A stretch of DNA of 36,628 nucleotides from CAYSLU01 sp964431965 (GCA_964431965.1 CAYSLU010000053.1:1-36628), one strand, 5' to 3'; counted from the first letter of the stretch, positions 27,479 to 36,622 are shown. Made by a program: numbers and translations. Notes: generated by a model from the sequence alone, not told the origin.

Positions 27479-28374
27479 GGCGGTGTTCCCCGCCGCTCCC
27501 GCGGCTGAATGAGCAGCTTGAGCACGATCAGCAGGAGCATCGCGATCGAGGCCATCACAATGGTCAGGACGAGCGCGTTCTCGAGGTGGCCAACGGACAC
27601 CTCGAGAAACGTCCGCGTGGGCAGCACGGCGGTCCGGCCGCGCACCGTGCCGGCGAAGATGGCCACGGGCGCGAACAGCCCGACCGCATAGGACCACGCC
27701 ATCACGCCTCCGGCCAGCATCCCGCTCACCGCCTGCGGCAGCGCGGCCCGCCAGAACGCGCCGAACGGCGTGCACCCGAGCGTCAGCGCCACGTCCTCGA
27801 CCCGCCGGTCCGCGGCGTCGAACGCCGCGCGCATGGCGCGGACGCACAGGGCCGTGGAGACGAAGAACTGGGCGAGTACGATGCCCGGCTTCCGATAGAC
27901 GAAGAAGTCGTATAGCCCCTGCAGGAGCGGATTGGGGTCCGCCGGAGTGCCCAGCCCCTCGGCGGCGCGCCGGAGCAGGCTGAACAGGACCAGCAGGCTC
28001 ACGCCGAGGATCAGCGGGGGCAGCACGATGGCCGCGTCCACCAGCGTGTCGATCACGACCTTCCCCGGGATCCGGTGCCGGCTCAGCGCATAGCCGGCGG
28101 GTATCGCGACGAGCAGGGCGAGCAGCGTCGTGAGCGTCGCCGTGCCCAGGCTGAGCAGCAGCTCCTGCCGCGTTTCGGGCGACAGAATGTCCAGCCGCAC
28201 GTCCCGCACTTGCTCCGGCGCGCTCCGCATCACGAACTCCGCGAGGTAGACGACGTCGGCCAGCAGCAGCAGCGCCACTCCGGCCGCGAAGGCCGCCGCG
28301 CAGGCGTTCGTCACGGTCCGGAACGCGTGCCGCGGCTCCGGCATCGGCAGGAACTCGCTGGTAGGCTTCGCCAT
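27475..28374 (-). CDS. ModB-like ABC transporter permease
   Basis: 299 residues from ATG 28374 (MAKPTSEFLPMPEPRHAFRT); the ribosome site is weak. A TTG start at 28419 is also possible but would lie in the repeat-flanking region. About six TM segments: ACAAAFAAGVALLLLADVVY, then TATLTTLLALLVAIPAGYAL (core start), VDAAIVLPPLILGVSLLVLF, and the last helix VLTIVMASIAMLLLIVLKLL. The EAA loop is VEDVALTLGCTPFGAFWRAA. It pairs with the ATPase encoded immediately downstream and with one or both binding proteins upstream. Confidence 0.88.
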   Translation of the reverse strand: MAKPTSEFLPMPEPRHAFRTVTNACAAAFAAGVALLLLADVVYLAEFVMRSAPEQVRDVRLDILSPETRQELLLSLGTATLTTLLALLVAIPAGYALSRHRIPGKVVIDTLVDAAIVLPPLILGVSLLVLFSLLRRAAEGLGTPADPNPLLQGLYDFFVYRKPGIVLAQFFVSTALCVRAMRAAFDAADRRVEDVALTLGCTPFGAFWRAALPQAVSGMLAGGVMAWSYAVGLFAPVAIFAGTVRGRTAVLPTRTFLEVSVGHLENALVLTIVMASIAMLLLIVLKLLIQPRERRGTPP

Positions 28375-28444
28375 CGGGCAGTTCTCAGAGGAGGCCGGCC
28401 TCGTGTGCTGTACCTCCAATGACTGTGCAAAACGCGGAAGTGCA

Positions 28445-28519
28445 TGTCATTCCGAGCAGAGCGAGGAATCTCGGACCAGATCGCACGGCCAGAGATCCTT
28501 CGCTTTGCTCAGGATGACC
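28445..28519. repeat. TGTCATTCCGAGC-type palindromic repeat within the operon
   Basis: Left arm 28445-28472 (TGTCATTCCGAGCAGAGCG start) and right arm 28492-28519 (ends GCTCAGGATGACC) are 28-bp imperfect inverted repeats with a 19-nt loop. This is the well-known dispersed palindrome of the form TGTCATTCCGAGC...AGCGAGGAATC, found across many phyla (recollection). It fills the 146-bp gap between the first binding-protein stop (28521) and the permease start. Confidence 0.8.
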
Positions 28520-28520
28520 T

Positions 28521-29402
28521 TCATTCTGTACGCCCGTTTCCGAGACGGGACGGCGCCTGGGATGTCGCCAACGAAAACCCATACTTCGCGAAGATCGCCC
28601 GGCCCCGGTCCGAAAAAGCCAGCTCGGCCAGCTTCTGGGCCGCAGCCGGATTTCCGGAGCGCTTTAGCGTCATGAGCGTGACCCGGATGCGCGACATGTC
28701 GAGCGGTCCGTAGGTCGCCGACGTCACGGCGTCCGCCTTCGCGTCCGGCAGGACGGCCGGATCGAGCGCGATCGCGTCCAGGTCCGCCTTGCGCTCGAAG
28801 GCGACGGCGTTCCACACGATGGCGGCATCGACGGTTCCGAGCTTCACGGCGTTCGCCACTTCGCCGCCGCCGCGGGTGCGCACGATGTCCTTCTCCTTCC
28901 GCGCCATGGCCTCCGCGATTCCGGCTTTCCGGAACACCACGGACACGACGTGCCCCGCCGTGGAGTACTCCGCGTCCGTGAGGCCGACCTTGACGTCATC
29001 ACGCGCCAAGTCCTTCACACCCCGGATCTTCCTGGGGTTTCCCTTCTTCACGACGATCACGGGCGTGACCAATGCGACCGTGTAGGTGTGCTCCACCATG
29101 CCCTTCTTCTCCATGGCCACGGCAAAGGGGTCGTGGACCACGCACACGTCGCCCTTGCCCGTGGTCGCGATCACGGTCATGAGCGCGCCGGAATCGTTGT
29201 AGTTCAGCTCCACCGTAACGCCCGACTCCTTCTCGAACAGCGCGCAGATCTCTTCCATGGCCGGCCGCATGGTTCCACCCACGTGAACCAGCAGCGGAAC
29301 CGGCGCAGCCGGCGCCGAAGCGGGCTTCGCCTCGTCACCATACCCAGCCACGGCCATCAATCCCACGGCTACACAAACCGACGCGACACGACGAACCTTC
29401 AT
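28521..29402 (-). CDS. ModA-like periplasmic binding protein 1
   Basis: 293 residues from ATG 29402, preceded by AAGGAGG. Signal peptide MKVRRVASVCVAVGLMAVAG. It is a type II binding fold: LLVHVGGTMRPAMEEICALF (37-56), ELNYNDSGALMTVI (65-78), GDVCVVHDPFAVAMEKKGMV (84-103), VIVVKKGNPRKIRGVKDLA (115-133) and NAVKLGTVDAAIVWNAVAF near 205. The GNPxxIRGxxDLA and KLGTxDAxIVWxA patterns are typical of ModA/WtpA-type oxyanion binders. The stop codon immediately abuts the palindromic repeat. It is paralogous to the next upstream gene with moderate similarity. Confidence 0.85.
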   Translation of the reverse strand: MKVRRVASVCVAVGLMAVAGYGDEAKPASAPAAPVPLLVHVGGTMRPAMEEICALFEKESGVTVELNYNDSGALMTVIATTGKGDVCVVHDPFAVAMEKKGMVEHTYTVALVTPVIVVKKGNPRKIRGVKDLARDDVKVGLTDAEYSTAGHVVSVVFRKAGIAEAMARKEKDIVRTRGGGEVANAVKLGTVDAAIVWNAVAFERKADLDAIALDPAVLPDAKADAVTSATYGPLDMSRIRVTLMTLKRSGNPAAAQKLAELAFSDRGRAIFAKYGFSLATSQAPSRLGNGRTE

Positions 29403-29459
29403 GCAGTCCTCCTTCCGGCCGACGCGGCCGAAACATGGCGGCGATTCGGCGCCGCGCGA

Positions 29460-30290
29460 TCACGGCTCAAGTCGGGGCTCGGGCTGGTCCGCTTCGTCCA
29501 CGGCAAAGCCCTTGCCCCGGAACACCGCCCGACTCCTGTTCGACACGAGAAAAGCGAGAAACGCGCGGCCCGCCGCCGCATTGCGGGAGCCCGCCAGCGT
29601 GGCCGCCGCCACATGCCCGATCACATTGTCACGCTCCGGGATGCGGACCAGTTCGGCCTGATCCGGCGCGAAGCCGCCGAGCGCGTCCCAGATGATGCCC
29701 GCGTCGGCCGTGCCCAGCTTGACCGCCATGGCTACGTCGATCACGGTCGCCGGGCTGAACACCGTATTCCGCTTGAGCGCGGCTTCATCCAGCCCGTTCT
29801 TCTCGAACACCTTTACCTGCAGCTGCCCGATCGCCGCGCTCGGGTCGGCCAGGGCCAGCTTGAGGCCGGGCCGGACCAGGTCCGCGACCCCCCTGATCCC
29901 ACGGGGATTCCCCTTCCGCACATAGAGCGCGGGAATGAAGTGACAGAACTCGCGCGGCTCGCCGCTGATCAAGTTCTTCGCCTGCGCCTTCGCGACGAAA
30001 CCCACGTCGCCGGGAATGTAGACGTCGCCGATCCGGGTGGTTTCGATCTGCCCCAGAAGCTGGCCGGAGTTCGCAAACGTCAGCTCGACCTTCACGCCGG
30101 TCGCGGACTCGAACTGCTTCGCAATCTCGACGATGGGGTCCTTGACCCCGGCCGCGCAGTAGACGAACAGCGAGCCGGAAAGCTTCGGGACGGGCGCGGG
30201 CGCCGGCGTGTCCGCCGACGCCGGCGTGCACCAGGCGGCCGCCGCCAGCACGATGGCGACACGCAGGCGCGGAAGACGAGGACTGAACAT
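29460..30290 (-). CDS. ModA-like periplasmic binding protein 2
   Basis: 276 residues from ATG 30290 (MFSPRLPRLRVAIVLAAAAW, cleavage near ASA|DTP). The frame is open to 30347 but lacks a start context. Motifs: GSLFVYCAAGVKDPIVEIAK, ELTFANSGQLLGQIE, GDVYIPGDVGFVAKAQAKNL, GNPRGIRGVADLV and VKLGTADAGIIWDALGG. It shares the fold and motifs of the neighbouring binding protein but has its own ligand-loop residues (CAAG against VGGT; FANSGQ against YNDSGA). It is 57 bp upstream of it and first in the operon. The two could bind different oxyanions, or one may be a sensor or scavenger. Confidence 0.85.
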   Translation of the reverse strand: MFSPRLPRLRVAIVLAAAAWCTPASADTPAPAPVPKLSGSLFVYCAAGVKDPIVEIAKQFESATGVKVELTFANSGQLLGQIETTRIGDVYIPGDVGFVAKAQAKNLISGEPREFCHFIPALYVRKGNPRGIRGVADLVRPGLKLALADPSAAIGQLQVKVFEKNGLDEAALKRNTVFSPATVIDVAMAVKLGTADAGIIWDALGGFAPDQAELVRIPERDNVIGHVAAATLAGSRNAAAGRAFLAFLVSNRSRAVFRGKGFAVDEADQPEPRLEP

Positions 30291-30459
30291 ATGCGCTCTC
30301 ACGGTTCGGGAGGACGGACCGAACGGAAGCCGACCCTCCCATGACACGAAAAGGACAAACTACGCCTGATGCACGCACGGGTCAACCAACCCGCGGCACG
30401 AGCGCCTGTCGATGCTCTTATGCTCGCCGTCCGGCCGGACATCCCGCCTCAAAGCAGCG

Positions 30460-30489
30460 CTGGCGCGTGGGCGGGCCGGCGTGTAGCAT
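30460..30489 (+). promoter_or_regulatory. Weak candidate promoter
   Basis: CTGGCG (30460-30465), 18 bp, TAGCAT (30484-30489), 67 bp before the ATG at 30557. It resembles the TTGGCG/TATCCT pair of the TIM-barrel gene but is weaker. Confidence 0.3.
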
Positions 30490-30556
30490 TCCGGACGCGG
30501 CGGGCCTGCGCCCGCTGACGCCACGGCGTCGCACGGGCATCGAAGGAGCGGGGAGC

Positions 30557-31867
30557 ATGTCGGCAAGCTGGATCAGCCCGGGTGACGCCTGCGACTTGGA
30601 GCGCATGGCGCGCGCGCTGGCCGCCGCCTGCCGGATCGCGCCCGACCAGGCCATTTCAGCGGGCCCGAACCGCACCGGACGCCACCTCCTGCTCCCCGGC
30701 CACAACACGGGCGACATCGCCGTCTACCCCTCCTTCTGGACGCGCGACCCGGCGTGGTTCGCCGACGCCGGGCTCGTGCCGATCGGGGACGCGTGGGGCT
30801 GGATCACGCTGATGACCGAAACCATGCGCGGCCCCGAGCCGTGGCACCTCGCCAGCGGCGGCGTGGTGCCTCCGTGGACCGTGGCCGACCACATCAACCT
30901 CGACGGCCGCCCCGTCTACTACCCCGGCACCTACGCCTGCGACGAGACGCAGGGCCCGCCGTGGGGGAAGTTCCCGCCCCACGACAGCGCGTACTGGCTC
31001 GCGCTCACCGCCCGGGCCTACGCGCGCCGGACCGAGGACTGGGCGAGCTTCATGCGCCCCGTTCCGGCCCCGGGCGGCGAGCGGCCGCTGAGCGAGCTCT
31101 GCGAGCTGGCCTACCGATCCGCGTCGGTGGACGCCAGCACCTGCCTCTGCATCGCCGACTCGAACCCCGCCCGCCACACCGTGGACTGGGGATACACCGA
31201 CTCGGTGACCAAGACCGGCGCCCTGCTCGTCCCGTCGCTGCTGCGGCTCAGCGCCGCCCGCAGCCTGGCCGAGCTCTTCCGGCGGAACGGGAGACAGCGG
31301 CGCGCGGAGCGCTACCACACCCAGGCGGAGCGGATTGAGCATGCGGTGACGGAAGTGTTCTACGAGCCGCGCAGCGCGTCCTCGGCCTGCCTGCTGTCCG
31401 CCACCGGCATCGGCCGCAAGCCGGACGTCTGGGGCTCCGCCCTCGCCGTCTACCTCGACGCCCTGCAGCCGCCGCGCGCGCGCGCCATCTCCCGGTGGCT
31501 GCTCCACGAATACCGCGCCCGCACGATCGTCCGGCAGGGTCAGCTGCGCCACATCCCCACCACCTCTGGTTCCTGGGAGCTGGCGCAGTGCGAGCCCGGC
31601 ACGTACCAGAACGGCGCCTTCTGGGGATACCCGGTCGGCTGGTGCGTCTACGCGCTCACCTTGGAGAGCGAGACCGCCGCGGCGGACCTGTTCGGCGAAT
31701 ACGTCGGCTGGCTGCGGGAGACGTGGACGGACGACCTGCGCGCATGCGCGTGGGAGTGCACCAACCCCGAGCTCAACCACTACCAGAACCCCGGCTACCT
31801 GGCGACGGTGGCCCTGCCCTACGCCGCGCTAAAGGCCCGCGGCCTGCTGCCGACGACCACGCCCTGA
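30557..31867 (+). CDS. (alpha/alpha)6-barrel glycosidase-like protein
   Basis: 436 residues from ATG 30557, with AGGAGCGGGGAGC upstream. There is no signal peptide. Helical pairs with aromatic, acidic loops recur: YPSFWTRDPAW (57-67), DAWGWITLMTETM (78-90), CDETQGPPWGKFPPHDSAYW (128-147), TVDWGYTDSVTKTG and, near the end, YQNGAFWGYPVGWCVYAL then ECTNPELNHYQNPGY. This is the six-hairpin glycosidase pattern of trehalase/debranching-like and rhamnosidase-like enzymes, where Asp and Glu in these loops are catalytic. I cannot assign the family number or substrate. It converges on the glycine-rich protein gene with only 7 bp between the stops. Confidence 0.75.
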   Translation: MSASWISPGDACDLERMARALAAACRIAPDQAISAGPNRTGRHLLLPGHNTGDIAVYPSFWTRDPAWFADAGLVPIGDAWGWITLMTETMRGPEPWHLASGGVVPPWTVADHINLDGRPVYYPGTYACDETQGPPWGKFPPHDSAYWLALTARAYARRTEDWASFMRPVPAPGGERPLSELCELAYRSASVDASTCLCIADSNPARHTVDWGYTDSVTKTGALLVPSLLRLSAARSLAELFRRNGRQRRAERYHTQAERIEHAVTEVFYEPRSASSACLLSATGIGRKPDVWGSALAVYLDALQPPRARAISRWLLHEYRARTIVRQGQLRHIPTTSGSWELAQCEPGTYQNGAFWGYPVGWCVYALTLESETAAADLFGEYVGWLRETWTDDLRACAWECTNPELNHYQNPGYLATVALPYAALKARGLLPTTTP

Positions 31868-31874
31868 GCGGCGG

Positions 31875-34800
31875 TCACCGGATCGCGATGATGACACCAA
31901 GCCCGGGGACGGACCCCCAGCCCCACACGACCGTCCCGGTCGCGCCGTTCTGGATGCCGCCGATCCCGCCCCAAACGGTATTGGAGACGCTGCTGGTCTC
32001 GTCGAACGCGCGCCACACCGCGATGCGGCCGCCGCCTCCTCCGCCGCCACCACCCGATCCGATCGCGCCGGATCCGCCATTCGCACTGAGTCGGCCGCCC
32101 GCGCCGATGATGCGCGTGCACACCACATGGATGCCGCCCCCGGACCCTCCCCCCGAATAGCTGACCCCGCCGCCGCCATCGGCCATGAGCGTGCCTCTGA
32201 GCGTAACCGTGCCCGGCACGTGCAGCCGGACCGAACCGCCGCCCGAGCCCGGGGTGTCGGTCGTGTCCGTGCTCCCGCTGCTCCCGGCCTCGACCGGCGC
32301 ATTTGACGACCCGTAGACCGCCCCGCCGGCGCCGCCCGATCCGTTCCCTCCGCGCCCGCCATACCCGCCGCCGCTGCGCCCGGTTCCCCCGCCCGGCCCG
32401 ATGCCGCGCGTCCGGTAGACGCCCAGGAAACCCTTCCGGCTCGCGTCGATCCCGCCGCCGGCCTCGATCGCCAGGCTTCCGAGCACGAATCGGGCGGAGC
32501 CGCCATTCGTCGGATGCGCGTGCGGATACAGCCAGGCGTTGCTGGCGATGGACACGTGGCCGGCGACGGACACGGACGCGCCGCAGTCGGACGGCCCGCT
32601 CCCCGCCATGGCGCTCTCAACCGTGAGCCGGCTGCCGGCGTCGAGCGCCAGATTCCCGGACACCGCGAGCGACGGACCCGATGTGGCCGCCCCGCGGTAC
32701 AGGACAAGCGCGCTGTTGGTCAGCCGGACGCTCCCGCCGCACCGCACGACCGCGTTGCTGAACTCCAGCTTGTTGAGCCCGGCATTCGTCCCCAGTACCA
32801 CAACGCCACCGGCCACGTTCAGATTGAAGCGGTCGGCCGGAAAGCGGATCCAGCCGTTGCTGACGGTCAGAGCCGCCGGCGCCCAGTTCGTGAAGCCCGG
32901 CACGATCCACTGCCCGCAGTGGGAGATCGTTTCCTGCAGAAACCGGTTGTCGGGGAAGTAGATCGATCCGATGTCCCCGATCTCGCCGCCGCTGATGCCG
33001 GTCCCGCCAGGCGCGAGGTAGCGCACCCCCGGAATCGGGCTGGTCGCCTGTGCGGCCGGATCGTAGACGACGGCGATGCGCCCGCCCCCGCCCCCGCCGG
33101 GGCCCAGCGCGCCGCCCGCGGCGCGGAGCAGCCCGTTCGAGCCGCGAAACTCGCGGCAGGTGATGAAGATGGCGCCGCCCGAACCGCCGCCCGCGAAGGT
33201 GTATCCGGAACCGCCACTCGCGGTAATCACGCCGTCTATGATCACGGTCCCCGCCGCTTGCAGGTGCACGAGCCCGCCCCCGTTTCCGCCGGGCGCGCCG
33301 TATGTGTCGGTGCTTCCGCTGCTGCCGGCGTGGATCGGAGTCCTGGCCTCACCGTATGGCCTCCCGCCGGCGCCGGAATACCCGACCCCGCCCCTCCCGC
33401 CGTAGCCGCCCCCGCTGCGCCCGCTTGCGATTCCCGGCCCGTACCCGGAGCTGTAGTTCGTGATGCCCGCGAACCCCCGGGCGTCGGCGTCGATCCCGCC
33501 CCCGGCCTGAACGCTGAGCCCATTCGCGACGAACAACACCGATCCGCCGTTCGTCGGATGCGAGTACGGATAGACCCAGGAGTTCGACGCCACCACGAGC
33601 AAGCCCGTCACGCCCACCCAGGCGCCATGGTCCGCCACGGCCGGGTTGGTCGGTGCGCCGTACACGTGCAGGCTGGCGCCGCCGGTCACCACCAGGTCCC
33701 CCCCCACGCTCAGCGCCGGGCCCGGCTCGCGCGTGCTGTAGCGCAGGCGCCGCCACGGATTGACCAGGATGACATCGCCTCCGAGCTCAAGGGCGCCGGA
33801 ACTGCCCGCGACAACGGCGTGATTCGACACCGTAAGCCGCAGCGTGGAATCCGGAAACCGAATCCAGCCGTTCGAAACCAACAGGCGGTCCGGCGCCCAG
33901 TTGGTGAAGCCCGGCACCGCCCATTCGCCCGAGTGCACGATCGTCTCGGTCAGCAGCCGACTATCCGGGAAATAGAGCGTTCCGAGATCACCCCGGACGC
34001 CTGTATTGCGCGCCCCGCCGGCCGCCGTGAACCGGATGCCCGGAACGGGACCGGCTGCCTGGGTTGCCGGGTCGTAGACCACGGCGATCCGTCCACCCGC
34101 GCCGCTGCCCCCGTCCGACACGCCGGCGCCTCCCCCGTTGGCGCTGATCAAACCGTTCGTCCCGGACAGTGTCCGGCACACGACATAGATGCTCCCCCCT
34201 GAGCCTCCCCCCGCGTAGGTGCCTGCGGTCGCCCCGTTCGCCGAGACGGTCCCGTTGACAACCACGTTCCCGGCGGCCTCGATCCGAACCGCGCCGCCGC
34301 CGCTCCCCGGCGTGCCCGTTGTGTCCGTGTTGCCGCTGCTGCCCGGCGCCACCGGCATGCTCGCGGAGCCGTATGCCGGACCGCCAAAGCCGCCGCCCAC
34401 CCCATACCCGCCCCACCCGCCGTGGCCGGCTCCGCTGCGAAGGTTTCCCGTGCCCGGCCCGTTCCGATTCGTGTAGCCCCCCAGATAGCCCTTCGAGTCC
34501 GCCGCGATGCTGCCGCCCGCTTCAATAGCCAGGTTCTCGCACGAGATGCGCACGTTGTTCGACATCTGGCCCTCGGTGAACGCCGGCGGCAGCGTGATCA
34601 CGGCATTGGTGAGCACAAACACGTTGCTCGCCGAGAGCGTGGTGTCCCAGTTGGAGAACACCAGCGTGGCCCGGTTGCTCAGCGTCAGCGAGCCGAGGGC
34701 CGGCGTGGAGTTGGTCAGCAGCACGACAGCCGCCGGGTTGGTGATCGCCACGTCGTCGCCCGGCGCGGGAGCCAGCCCGTCCCGCCAGTTGGCCGCGGCG

Positions 34801-34931
34801 AACCAGTCACCGGTGATCGCGCCCCGCCAGACCGCAGGGGCCGCGTATGCGGCTGCGGGCGCGAGCATGCTCGCCGCCAGCAGCCACCCCATCGAGAGCT
34901 GCCGGACATGGCCGGCCGGTACGCGTTTCAC
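31875..34931 (-). CDS. Secreted glycine-rich three-repeat protein
   Basis: 1018 residues from GTG 34931, preceded by GGAGGA; GTGA overlaps the histidine kinase stop TGA. Signal peptide about 1-30 (GWLLAASMLAPAAAYAA|P). After an N-terminal domain of the autotransporter-associated kind (WRGAITGDWFAAANWRDG), three repeats of about 300 residues follow, each with SNxWxxPxSHPTNGGS/VLFVxxxLxIEAGGGIDA, RSGxGYGGxGG, AGSSGSTDTxGxPGSGGG and GGGGRIAVVYDPA. The middle linkers read QWIVPGFTNWAPAALTVSNG. It probably forms long beta-helical or beta-solenoid surface structures. No LPXTG, PEP-CTERM or autotransporter barrel is seen, so the anchoring mechanism is unknown. The third repeat ends in a polyglycine run before GRIAVWR. 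Confidence 0.9.
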   Translation of the reverse strand: MKRVPAGHVRQLSMGWLLAASMLAPAAAYAAPAVWRGAITGDWFAAANWRDGLAPAPGDDVAITNPAAVVLLTNSTPALGSLTLSNRATLVFSNWDTTLSASNVFVLTNAVITLPPAFTEGQMSNNVRISCENLAIEAGGSIAADSKGYLGGYTNRNGPGTGNLRSGAGHGGWGGYGVGGGFGGPAYGSASMPVAPGSSGNTDTTGTPGSGGGAVRIEAAGNVVVNGTVSANGATAGTYAGGGSGGSIYVVCRTLSGTNGLISANGGGAGVSDGGSGAGGRIAVVYDPATQAAGPVPGIRFTAAGGARNTGVRGDLGTLYFPDSRLLTETIVHSGEWAVPGFTNWAPDRLLVSNGWIRFPDSTLRLTVSNHAVVAGSSGALELGGDVILVNPWRRLRYSTREPGPALSVGGDLVVTGGASLHVYGAPTNPAVADHGAWVGVTGLLVVASNSWVYPYSHPTNGGSVLFVANGLSVQAGGGIDADARGFAGITNYSSGYGPGIASGRSGGGYGGRGGVGYSGAGGRPYGEARTPIHAGSSGSTDTYGAPGGNGGGLVHLQAAGTVIIDGVITASGGSGYTFAGGGSGGAIFITCREFRGSNGLLRAAGGALGPGGGGGGRIAVVYDPAAQATSPIPGVRYLAPGGTGISGGEIGDIGSIYFPDNRFLQETISHCGQWIVPGFTNWAPAALTVSNGWIRFPADRFNLNVAGGVVVLGTNAGLNKLEFSNAVVRCGGSVRLTNSALVLYRGAATSGPSLAVSGNLALDAGSRLTVESAMAGSGPSDCGASVSVAGHVSIASNAWLYPHAHPTNGGSARFVLGSLAIEAGGGIDASRKGFLGVYRTRGIGPGGGTGRSGGGYGGRGGNGSGGAGGAVYGSSNAPVEAGSSGSTDTTDTPGSGGGSVRLHVPGTVTLRGTLMADGGGGVSYSGGGSGGGIHVVCTRIIGAGGRLSANGGSGAIGSGGGGGGGGGRIAVWRAFDETSSVSNTVWGGIGGIQNGATGTVVWGWGSVPGLGVIIAIR

Positions 34932-36622
34932 GCCACTCCTCCGGGCGTCGCATCCGCCCTTTCGTCGTCCCCATCGCCCGGAGGACTCGCCGGAACTGTC
35001 ATCGGCAGAACGAGCGTCGCCCGGGTCCCGCGGCCGGGCGCGGATTCGATATCGAGCCGGCCCCCCAGCAGTTCGGCGCGCTCCCGGATGCTGAACAGCC
35101 CGAATCCGCGGGGCAGTGAGACCGCATCGACAGCCGCGCCGTCAAACCCGGATCCCTCGTCGCGAACGTCCAGGATGACGCCGTCGCCGTCGCAGCGCAG
35201 CGAGAGCACGGCCTGGCTAACGCCCGCGTGCTTCACAACGTTCAGCAGCAGCTCGCGCGCGGACGTGTAGAGCAGGACGGCCGTGGCCTCGGGCAGATCA
35301 TCGGGCACTCGTTCGATCCGCACCGTCACATCCAGCTTGTGCCGCTCGCGCTTGCGGCTGGACAGCCATTCCAGCGCGCCGCCCAGGTCCTTCTGCAGCG
35401 ACACCGGGGGCACCAGCTCCTGGGCAATGCCGCGGGAGGATCCCAAGGCCTCCGTCAGAAGCCCGTGCAGCGCCTGGGCGTTGAGCTTCTCGCGCTCGCC
35501 CGCCACGGCCAGCCACGACTCCGTTTCGAGCCGGGCCGCCACCAGCAACTGCTGCAGGTCGTCGTGCAGCACCTCTGCCAGCCGCCGCCGCTCTCGGTGC
35601 TCCGCCAGCGTCAGCTCCGACGCCAGCCGGGACAGTTGGCGAGAGCGCCGGCGCAGGTCCGCATGTGCCCGCGCCAGCCGCTCGCCGGCCGCGCGGGCCG
35701 CCCGCTCGGCCTCCCAGGACTGCGCGCCGCTCGCCGCCAGCAGGTAGCCGACGACCGCGGCCAGACCCAGGAACACCTGTACGCGCAGCAGGCGCTCCGC
35801 CGAGTCCCCGCCGCCCCAGGCCCAGGGTCCCGCGACCACCGCCGGACTCGATAGCGCGAGCGCCGCGAAGACGGCCAGAGAGAAGGAGACGCCGCGCGGG
35901 CCAAAGCGCATCGCCGCCCACGCCAGGACGGCGATGTACATGTAGGGACGGGGAACCAGGATGCTGGTCGAGTTCTGAGTCGTCAGAGCCAGCTTCGAAA
36001 TGGCGACGAGCACCGCGGCAAAGAGGGCGATCTCCACCAGACGCCACCCATGGAGCCGCCGGACGGAGCCCGGCCGGCCCCATGTGACGATCAGCGGCGC
36101 GACGATCAGGTTCCCCAGACCACCCGAGATGCACCATGTCTGCCAGAACGGCAGGAACGGCGACAATCCGGCCGCCATGGCCGTGCCCGCCGCGATGCAC
36201 GATGTGGTCGCCATCACCAGCGGAACCACGACGAGGAGCGTGGCGGCCTCCCGCACCCGGGCGAACCGGACCCCCGCGCCGCACCGGCGGGTGATCAGCC
36301 AGCCCGCACCGAACGATTCCACGATGTCCGCCGCCGTAAACCCCAGGCTCGTGCAGACCGGCCGGCCGTGCAGCATGTTGGCACCGAATCCAACCGCGTA
36401 CAGCACGGCCGCGATCGCCGGCCACATCCGACGGGGATAGAGCAGGAATGCCGCCAGACCGATCCCGCTGGCCGGCCAGACCGACATCACGACGTTATGG
36501 GCGTCCGGGAAAAGGAACGCGAACTGGCGGGCCAGCAGATAGGCCACGCCGACCCCGGCGACGCGCAGGGCATCCGGCCCCAGCGACCGGCTCTCCTGCT
36601 GGGTCTGGCTTTCGCGGTTCAT
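34928..36622 (-). CDS. MASE1 sensor histidine kinase, NarX/DesK type
   Basis: 564 residues from ATG 36622, near the right edge, so its promoter is not visible. Residues about 15-300 hold a MASE1 integral-membrane sensor with around eight TM segments (VAYLLARQFAFLFPD; WPASGIGLAAFLLYP; FWQTWCISGGLGNLIVAPLI). A coiled linker (300-345) leads to HisKA_3 with phospho-acceptor His353 (RRRLAEVLHDDLQQLL) and an HATPase_c domain with N-box Asn461 (LLLNVVKHAG), G1 DEGSGF (488-493) and G2 GFGLFSI (506-512). Such kinases pair with NarL/LuxR-type regulators, which are not in the window. The stop is inside the next gene's start. Confidence 0.92.
   Translation of the reverse strand: MNRESQTQQESRSLGPDALRVAGVGVAYLLARQFAFLFPDAHNVVMSVWPASGIGLAAFLLYPRRMWPAIAAVLYAVGFGANMLHGRPVCTSLGFTAADIVESFGAGWLITRRCGAGVRFARVREAATLLVVVPLVMATTSCIAAGTAMAAGLSPFLPFWQTWCISGGLGNLIVAPLIVTWGRPGSVRRLHGWRLVEIALFAAVLVAISKLALTTQNSTSILVPRPYMYIAVLAWAAMRFGPRGVSFSLAVFAALALSSPAVVAGPWAWGGGDSAERLLRVQVFLGLAAVVGYLLAASGAQSWEAERAARAAGERLARAHADLRRRSRQLSRLASELTLAEHRERRRLAEVLHDDLQQLLVAARLETESWLAVAGEREKLNAQALHGLLTEALGSSRGIAQELVPPVSLQKDLGGALEWLSSRKRERHKLDVTVRIERVPDDLPEATAVLLYTSARELLLNVVKHAGVSQAVLSLRCDGDGVILDVRDEGSGFDGAAVDAVSLPRGFGLFSIRERAELLGGRLDIESAPGRGTRATLVLPMTVPASPPGDGDDERADATPGGVA

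Noticed and set aside
32514..34202. Plus-strand 562-codon frame opposite the glycine-rich protein
   Set aside because: It is antisense shadow of GC-rich repeats with no domain or start signal.
31875..34931. Autotransporter or PE-PGRS protein
   Set aside because: No C-terminal beta-barrel and no PE domain; the glycine-rich motif repeats are a different, longer unit.
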